A stretch of DNA of 64,000 nucleotides from Cypionkella sinensis. GTDB taxonomy: Bacteria > Pseudomonadota > Alphaproteobacteria > Rhodobacterales > Rhodobacteraceae. The stretch lies in NCBI RefSeq assembly GCF_042646385.1, contig NZ_JBHRTO010000002.1, forward strand, positions 620,001-684,000, in the 5' to 3' direction. Positions 59,894 through 64,000 of the stretch are shown here, piece after piece. The stretch's first letter is position 1, and each line of letters opens with the position of its first letter. The position numbers and the translations under genes are program-made. The notes under the pieces were generated by a model, which was given only the letters and a program-made list of their open reading frames with translations, ran no database searches and was not told where the DNA came from.

Positions 59894-62101
59894 ATGGCGA
59901 CATCGGGCAAAGGCGGAAAATCGCTGGTGGCAGACCGGCGGTATATCACGCAAAAGGCAGCCACCACTGGCGGGCGCGGCACTCCGCCGCCGAAGAAACC
60001 TGCCCCACGCAAGACGCCTGCGCCACGCTCGGGCAACATCCTGACGCGGTTTGTGCGCGCGATCTGGCGGATCATCTGGGGCACGTTCTGGCGCATCGCG
60101 GCGGTGGGCGGCATGGTGCTGGCGGGCATCGTGTTCTACTTCTACCAGCAACTGCCGCCAGTTGAGGCGCTGCTCGATGGCCGGGCCAAAGGCTCTGTCA
60201 CCCTTCTGGACCGCAACGATACCGTGTTCGCCTGGCGCGGTGAGACGTTTGGTGGCCAGATCACCGCCGACACGGTTTCACCCTATCTGAAAAATGCGGT
60301 GATCGCGACCGAAGACAAGCGGTTTTACCACCACTTTGGCGTCTCGCCCCGCGGTATTGCCTCGGCGATCAGCATCAACCTCGCGGCAGGGCGTGGGCCG
60401 CTGGAAGGCAACGGCGGTTCGACCATCACGCAGCAGGTGGCGAAACTTCTGTGTCTGGGCGTGCCCTATGACCCGAAACAATGGAAATCCGAAGCGGACT
60501 ATGAAGCTGACTGCCGATCCGGCGGGGTGAAGCGCAAGCTGAAAGAGATCCCCTATGCCATCGCGATGGAAGCCAAATATACCAAGGAAGAAATCCTAAC
60601 GATCTACTTCAACCGCGCCTATCTGGGTGCCGGTGCGCGGGGTTTTGAGGCCGCCGCCCAGCGTTATTTCGGCACTTCGGCCAATGATCTGACCCCGGCA
60701 CAGGCCGCGATGCTGGCGGGGCTTCTGAAAGCGCCGTCGAAATACGCGCCCACCAACAGCCTGAAACGCGCGCAGGATCGTGCGGATGTGATCATCGACC
60801 TGATGGCTGAGCAGGGCTATCTCACGCCGGAGGAAGCCGCCGATGCCCATGCGCACCCGGCCCAACTTTCCGAGGCGGCGCAGACCAAATCTGGCGGCTT
60901 TTTTGCCGATTGGGTGATGGAGACCGCGCCCGACTTCCTGACCAAGACCACCACCGAAGACGTTGTGATGCGCACCACGCTAGACCAGAAACTGCAAAAA
61001 GACGCAGAAGATGCCCTTGCTTGGGTGTTCGACAACAAGGTGGCCAAGGGCTCCAAGGCCCAAGCCGCGATTGTGGTGATGAGCGCGGATGGCGCCGTGC
61101 GTGCCATGGTTGGCGGGCGCAAAACCGAAAGTGCGGGCGCGTTCAACCGCGCGACGCAAGCGCTGCGCCAGACCGGATCGTCGTTCAAACCCTTTGTCTA
61201 TGCCGCCGCGCTTGATCTGGGCTGGTCGCCTTCGGACTATGTCGAGGACGTGCCGCTGACCCTGCATATCCCCGGATCAGGAGCCTGGACACCGGATAAC
61301 TACGATCACAAGTTCAAAGGCCTGATCACCCTGACGCAAGCCTTGGAGGAAAGCCGCAATATTCCGGCGGTGAAGGTTTCCGAAGCAGTCGGGCGCGATG
61401 CGGTGGCGGCAATTGCCAAGGGTTTTGGCATTCAGTCTGACCTGGCCGCTGGCCCCGCGCTGGCACTGGGGGCATCAGAATCGACGCTGATCGAGATGAC
61501 CGGGGCCTATGCCGGCATCCTGAACGGTGGCTCGTCGGTAACGCCCTATGGCTTGGTCGAGTTGAAGCTGAAAGGCGAGGACGAAAGCCTGATGGGTGCG
61601 GGCGGGGGTATTGGCGAACGGGTGATCTCGGAAAAGGCCGCCAAACTGCTGACCTTCATGATGGAAAAGGTCGTCGATAGTGGCACCGGCACCCGTGCGC
61701 GGCTGGATGGCCGCCCTGCTGCGGGCAAGACCGGCACCACCAGTGCTGCGCGGGATGCGTGGTTCATCGGCTTTACCGCCGATTATGTGGCGGGTGTCTG
61801 GATCGGCTATGATGACAACACGCCGTTGAAGGGTGTGACGGGCGGCGGTCTGCCTGCCGAGATCTGGCACGAGGTGATGACACGGGTGGAAGATGGCGTG
61901 CCTGTCACCGAACTGCCGCTGATCGTGCCGGAATACCGCGCGCCGCCGAATGCTGCCAACGCCTCTAGCCAGCCGGTTGACCCCTATGCGGAAGACCCCA
62001 GCTATCAGCAGCAGCCGTCCGAGCCTTCTGTGCCGCTGATGAACCCCAGCGATGATCAGGTTGAAGCGTTGTTGAAAGACATCCTGAAAAGCGGCAACTG
62101 A
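59894..62101 (+). CDS. Class A penicillin-binding protein (PBP1A type)
   Basis: 735 residues. A basic, proline-rich cytoplasmic part, one membrane helix (about 66-85), the glycosyltransferase domain with catalytic E140 in ATEDKRFYHHFG and GGSTITQQ, and the transpeptidase domain with S429-S-F-K432, a later SRN motif and KTGTT. A segment of about 20 residues with two Cys (near 187-207) is inserted in the glycosyltransferase domain. It polymerises and crosslinks peptidoglycan. The C-terminal tail is rich in Pro, Ser and Gln. Confidence 0.94.
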   Translation: MATSGKGGKSLVADRRYITQKAATTGGRGTPPPKKPAPRKTPAPRSGNILTRFVRAIWRIIWGTFWRIAAVGGMVLAGIVFYFYQQLPPVEALLDGRAKGSVTLLDRNDTVFAWRGETFGGQITADTVSPYLKNAVIATEDKRFYHHFGVSPRGIASAISINLAAGRGPLEGNGGSTITQQVAKLLCLGVPYDPKQWKSEADYEADCRSGGVKRKLKEIPYAIAMEAKYTKEEILTIYFNRAYLGAGARGFEAAAQRYFGTSANDLTPAQAAMLAGLLKAPSKYAPTNSLKRAQDRADVIIDLMAEQGYLTPEEAADAHAHPAQLSEAAQTKSGGFFADWVMETAPDFLTKTTTEDVVMRTTLDQKLQKDAEDALAWVFDNKVAKGSKAQAAIVVMSADGAVRAMVGGRKTESAGAFNRATQALRQTGSSFKPFVYAAALDLGWSPSDYVEDVPLTLHIPGSGAWTPDNYDHKFKGLITLTQALEESRNIPAVKVSEAVGRDAVAAIAKGFGIQSDLAAGPALALGASESTLIEMTGAYAGILNGGSSVTPYGLVELKLKGEDESLMGAGGGIGERVISEKAAKLLTFMMEKVVDSGTGTRARLDGRPAAGKTGTTSAARDAWFIGFTADYVAGVWIGYDDNTPLKGVTGGGLPAEIWHEVMTRVEDGVPVTELPLIVPEYRAPPNAANASSQPVDPYAEDPSYQQQPSEPSVPLMNPSDDQVEALLKDILKSGN

Positions 62102-62261
62102 CGCTGGTTTTGGCAGCGAGGGCGTGGTGGCAGGGCGGTGGAAATCGCTTCCCATCTGGGAATGACTTGTGGTTTCGGGCGGGTTTAAGCCCGGATTCCA
62201 CAAGATGTTGTGGTGAGTGGCATTTTGCACGGGTTATCCCGCGCTGTTTCCATCCCCTAAC

Positions 62262-62337
62262 CCCCGCCGCCCCGGACTTGATCCGGGGCCTCGCTTCATC
62301 CGCCATGAGGCCCCGGATCAAGTCCGGGGCGGCGGGG
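62262..62337. repeat. 31-bp perfect inverted repeat built from two CCGGACTTGATCCGG units
   Basis: Arms 62262-62292 and 62307-62337 are exactly complementary over 31 bases; the loop is 14 bases. Each arm contains CCCCGGACTTGATCCGGGG or its inverse, a unit also seen at 44869. It lies between the penicillin-binding protein gene and repeat copy B. Confidence 0.85.
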
Positions 62338-62360
62338 TGATGGGGGCTCGTTTGTGCGCG

Positions 62361-62545
62361 CAACACAGGGCAGCGCCTGACCGCCGGGTGGGCGAACTAC
62401 ATAGGTTCTAGGCGGTTTATGGGTCAGCCAACCCCCCAGAGATTCTAGGCGAGAGATCGCAATAGCGCCCGCCCGAGGGGGCGGTCTGGCGCTGCCCGGC
62501 GGCGCTAAAGCGCCTTGATTCCGGGCTTAGGCTGTCTGCTTGGCC
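62361..62545. repeat. Structured 130-nt repeat element, copy B
   Basis: Core 62368-62497 with the arms GGGCAGCGCCTGACCGCC (62368-62385) and GGCGGTCTGGCGCTGCCC (62480-62497). Same length as copy A and aligned without gaps; the arm mismatch T/T at one position replaces the C/G pair of copy A. Similarity continues to TTGGCC at about 62543. It lies between convergent genes, downstream of the penicillin-binding protein gene and of mlaC. Confidence 0.8.
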
Positions 62546-62584
62546 GTAGGGTGCGTGCTTGCACGCACCTTCTTCATGCCATCC

Positions 62585-63196
62585 TTAGGCCGTCTTCAAA
62601 TCCGCGATCAGCTTGTCGATATCACCGCCGCGCTTGTCCAACATAGCGCCAATCTCGGTGCGCTCGGACGCCAGCATGTTCACGCCTTCAATGATGATAT
62701 TGAAGAACAGGTTCTTGCCAGACTTGTCCGACACATGCCAACGCAGATCGAACGGTGCCTGCCCCTTCAGATGCGCCACCGAGATCACCTCGTAATAGCT
62801 CTTGATCGGGCGGGCGTCGGTGACTTCGATCGAGCCGCCAATGAATTCGCGGAAGCGCGAGCCATATTTGCGGCTGATGTAGCCCTGAAACGCCTTGGTA
62901 AAGCTGGCCATCTGCGCAGACGAAGCCTTTTTCGCCGCCACACCCAAAGCCGAACGTGCAATCGTCGGAACGTCAGCGTAGCGGCTGAAAATCCGCTCAA
63001 AATCGCCATACATCGCGGTTTGCGATTTGCCGCTGGCGATGGTCGTGTTGATCTCGGCCACAGCCTTGCCGATCATGTCCTTGGCATCATCCACCGTCAG
63101 CGCCAGCGACGGCAGCGGCAGGGCCAGTGCAACCGAACCCAGCGCAAAGCCTGCTGCAAAGCGGCGACGCGACATCATGGAATGGTTATTGTGCAT
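62585..63196 (-). CDS. mlaC: Phospholipid-binding protein MlaC (Ttg2D-like)
   Basis: 203 residues. A twin-arginine-like signal (SRRRFAAGFALGSVALALP) and the MlaC domain: YGDFERIFSRYADVPTIARS, FTKAFQGYISRKYGSRFREF and FNIIIEGVNMLASERTEIGA. In the Mla pathway it carries phospholipids across the periplasm between MlaA and the inner-membrane MlaFEDB. GAGGA lies six bases before the ATG at 63196, inside mlaA, giving an 11-base overlap. Confidence 0.9.
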   Translation of the reverse strand: MHNNHSMMSRRRFAAGFALGSVALALPLPSLALTVDDAKDMIGKAVAEINTTIASGKSQTAMYGDFERIFSRYADVPTIARSALGVAAKKASSAQMASFTKAFQGYISRKYGSRFREFIGGSIEVTDARPIKSYYEVISVAHLKGQAPFDLRWHVSDKSGKNLFFNIIIEGVNMLASERTEIGAMLDKRGGDIDKLIADLKTA

Positions 63197-63944
63197 AAGG
63201 GTCCTCAAAGTTTGCATCCGATGGGGCCTCGCCCAGCGTGTAGTGTCGATTTTGCAGATACAGCAGGCGGGCCTGCGCGTAGGGGTCTGCGCTGTCATAT
63301 AGGATCGAATCCACCGTATCACTATGGCGTGCGCGTGATCCAATCTTATCAATCACCTTCGCGCCCGTCACATAATCACTTTCCGGCGATTTGATGGCAA
63401 AGCGCAGCGGGTTGATCGCGTAATCGACGATCAGGCCAGCGGTGTCGCGCTCGGTCGAGGGGCCGATGAGCGGCAACATCTGATAGTTGCCCTCGCCCAC
63501 ACCCCAGACATACAGCGTCTCGCCAAAGTCGGTTTCCTGTGCGGGCAGGCCAAGCGCAGTTGAGGGGTCGAACAGCCCGCCGATCCCCGCCGTGGTGTTG
63601 ACGCCAAAGCGCAGCGTGTTGGCCGCAGCCTTCATCAAACGGCCCTGCAGCACGTTGTTCAGAATATCGCCGGGGGTGTCGAGGTTGGCCGCAAAGTTAT
63701 GCACGCCGGTCAGGATCGGGCCGCGCCCGGACCCCGCCACATCCGAAGCAGGCTGCAAGACGGCCTTGTCGACGGCGACGTTGAAGGCAAACACCTTGCG
63801 GTTAAATCCCTCGGCCGGATCATTCACCGTGTCCGATACCGGAGCCTTGGCGCACCCCGCTATTGCCAGCGTTAATGCAATCCCAACACAAACCGCGCTA
63901 AATCGGCGGATTGTTTCAGAAAGAGATGGAATCACTTGCGCCAT
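63186..63944 (-). CDS. mlaA: Outer-membrane lipoprotein MlaA (VacJ)
   Basis: 252 residues. The lipobox LAIAGC places the lipidated Cys at residue 31. The MlaA core follows: NDPAEGFNRKVFAFN, LDTPGDILNNVLQGRL, FGVNTTAGIGGLFDPS, GVGEGNYQMLPLIGPST. It removes phospholipids from the outer leaflet of the outer membrane. The ATG at 63944 starts a normal signal peptide; a GTG at 63977 is possible. It is coupled to mlaC. Confidence 0.93.
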   Translation of the reverse strand: MAQVIPSLSETIRRFSAVCVGIALTLAIAGCAKAPVSDTVNDPAEGFNRKVFAFNVAVDKAVLQPASDVAGSGRGPILTGVHNFAANLDTPGDILNNVLQGRLMKAAANTLRFGVNTTAGIGGLFDPSTALGLPAQETDFGETLYVWGVGEGNYQMLPLIGPSTERDTAGLIVDYAINPLRFAIKSPESDYVTGAKVIDKIGSRARHSDTVDSILYDSADPYAQARLLYLQNRHYTLGEAPSDANFEDPYAQ

Positions 63945-64000
63945 ACTTCTACATTCCCGCCGAGCTTTACGCGTCACACATAGATTTTGTCGGTGAAAGA

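Noticed and set aside
1..64000. Prophage, insertion sequence or CRISPR array
   Set aside because: No integrase, transposase, phage structural gene or regularly spaced repeat was found; the tRNA genes show no duplicated 3' ends.

Overview
The window is chromosomal DNA of an alphaproteobacterium, most likely of the Rhodobacteraceae. The reasons are the high GC content, the polyol operon with the gene order known from Rhodobacter sphaeroides (smoE-F-G-K-S-mtlK), the adjacent accD-folC pair, mbfA behind an Irr-type iron box, and short dispersed intergenic repeats. I see no integrase, transposase, phage block or CRISPR array. Genes are dense, many overlap by the ATGA start/stop arrangement, and two tRNAs (Pro-CGG, Lys-TTT) are present.

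Layout. 1-5755: end of an exo/endonuclease-phosphatase gene, a divergent epimerase/LysR pair around a palindrome, leuB, a DUF2167 protein and a DMT exporter. 5827-5958: tRNA-Pro and terminator. 5969-12312 (minus): ornithine-cyclodeaminase family protein, HAD hydrolase, DMT exporter, YaiI/DUF188, CAP-domain protein, S-formylglutathione hydrolase, AEC transporter, mbfA. 12388-13308: three identical-type operators, a 49-residue secreted peptide and a TetR regulator. 13305-18616 (minus): two NYN ribonuclease-like genes, folC, accD, paaK. 18782-30245 (minus): luciferase-like monooxygenase, the polyol dehydrogenase/ABC transporter operon, its SorC-type regulator, a HAD phosphatase, a P1 peptidase and a serine hydrolase. 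30662-36682: the complete urea transporter urtABCDE. 36797-39415: AI-2E family protein and two small membrane proteins. 39570-42143 (minus): gbcB and gbcA, the oxygenase pair for glycine betaine demethylation, behind a cobalamin riboswitch. 42412-46740: tRNA-Lys, dapF, mtaB, and divergently encoded halves of an MnmC-like tRNA modification system. 46737-57598: tandem DMT exporters, slt, dapA, a further DMT, a Hint-domain protein, smpB, a glycine-rich protein, sseA, an aromatic aminotransferase and a sixth DMT. 57937-64000: amtB-glnK (minus), a class A penicillin-binding protein, mlaC-mlaA (minus).

How the genes fit together. Nitrogen scavenging is prominent (urea uptake, ammonium uptake with its P-II regulator, betaine demethylation). 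Betaine demethylation by GbcAB releases formaldehyde, which S-formylglutathione hydrolase could help to clear. Polyol uptake and oxidation form one regulated unit. Housekeeping genes (leuB, accD, folC, dapA, dapF, smpB, mtaB, mnmD) lie between the accessory ones.

The most interesting signals are: (1) the cobalamin riboswitch directly in front of gbcAB; (2) a 130-nt structured repeat present twice without gaps, plus a related arms-only copy, all between convergent genes; (3) three TGAAC-N6-GTTCA operators in front of a peptide gene overlapping a tetR gene; (4) split, divergent MnmC-type domains; (5) several families of dispersed hairpins at gene ends. All calls come from reading the sequence by eye; no database search was run.
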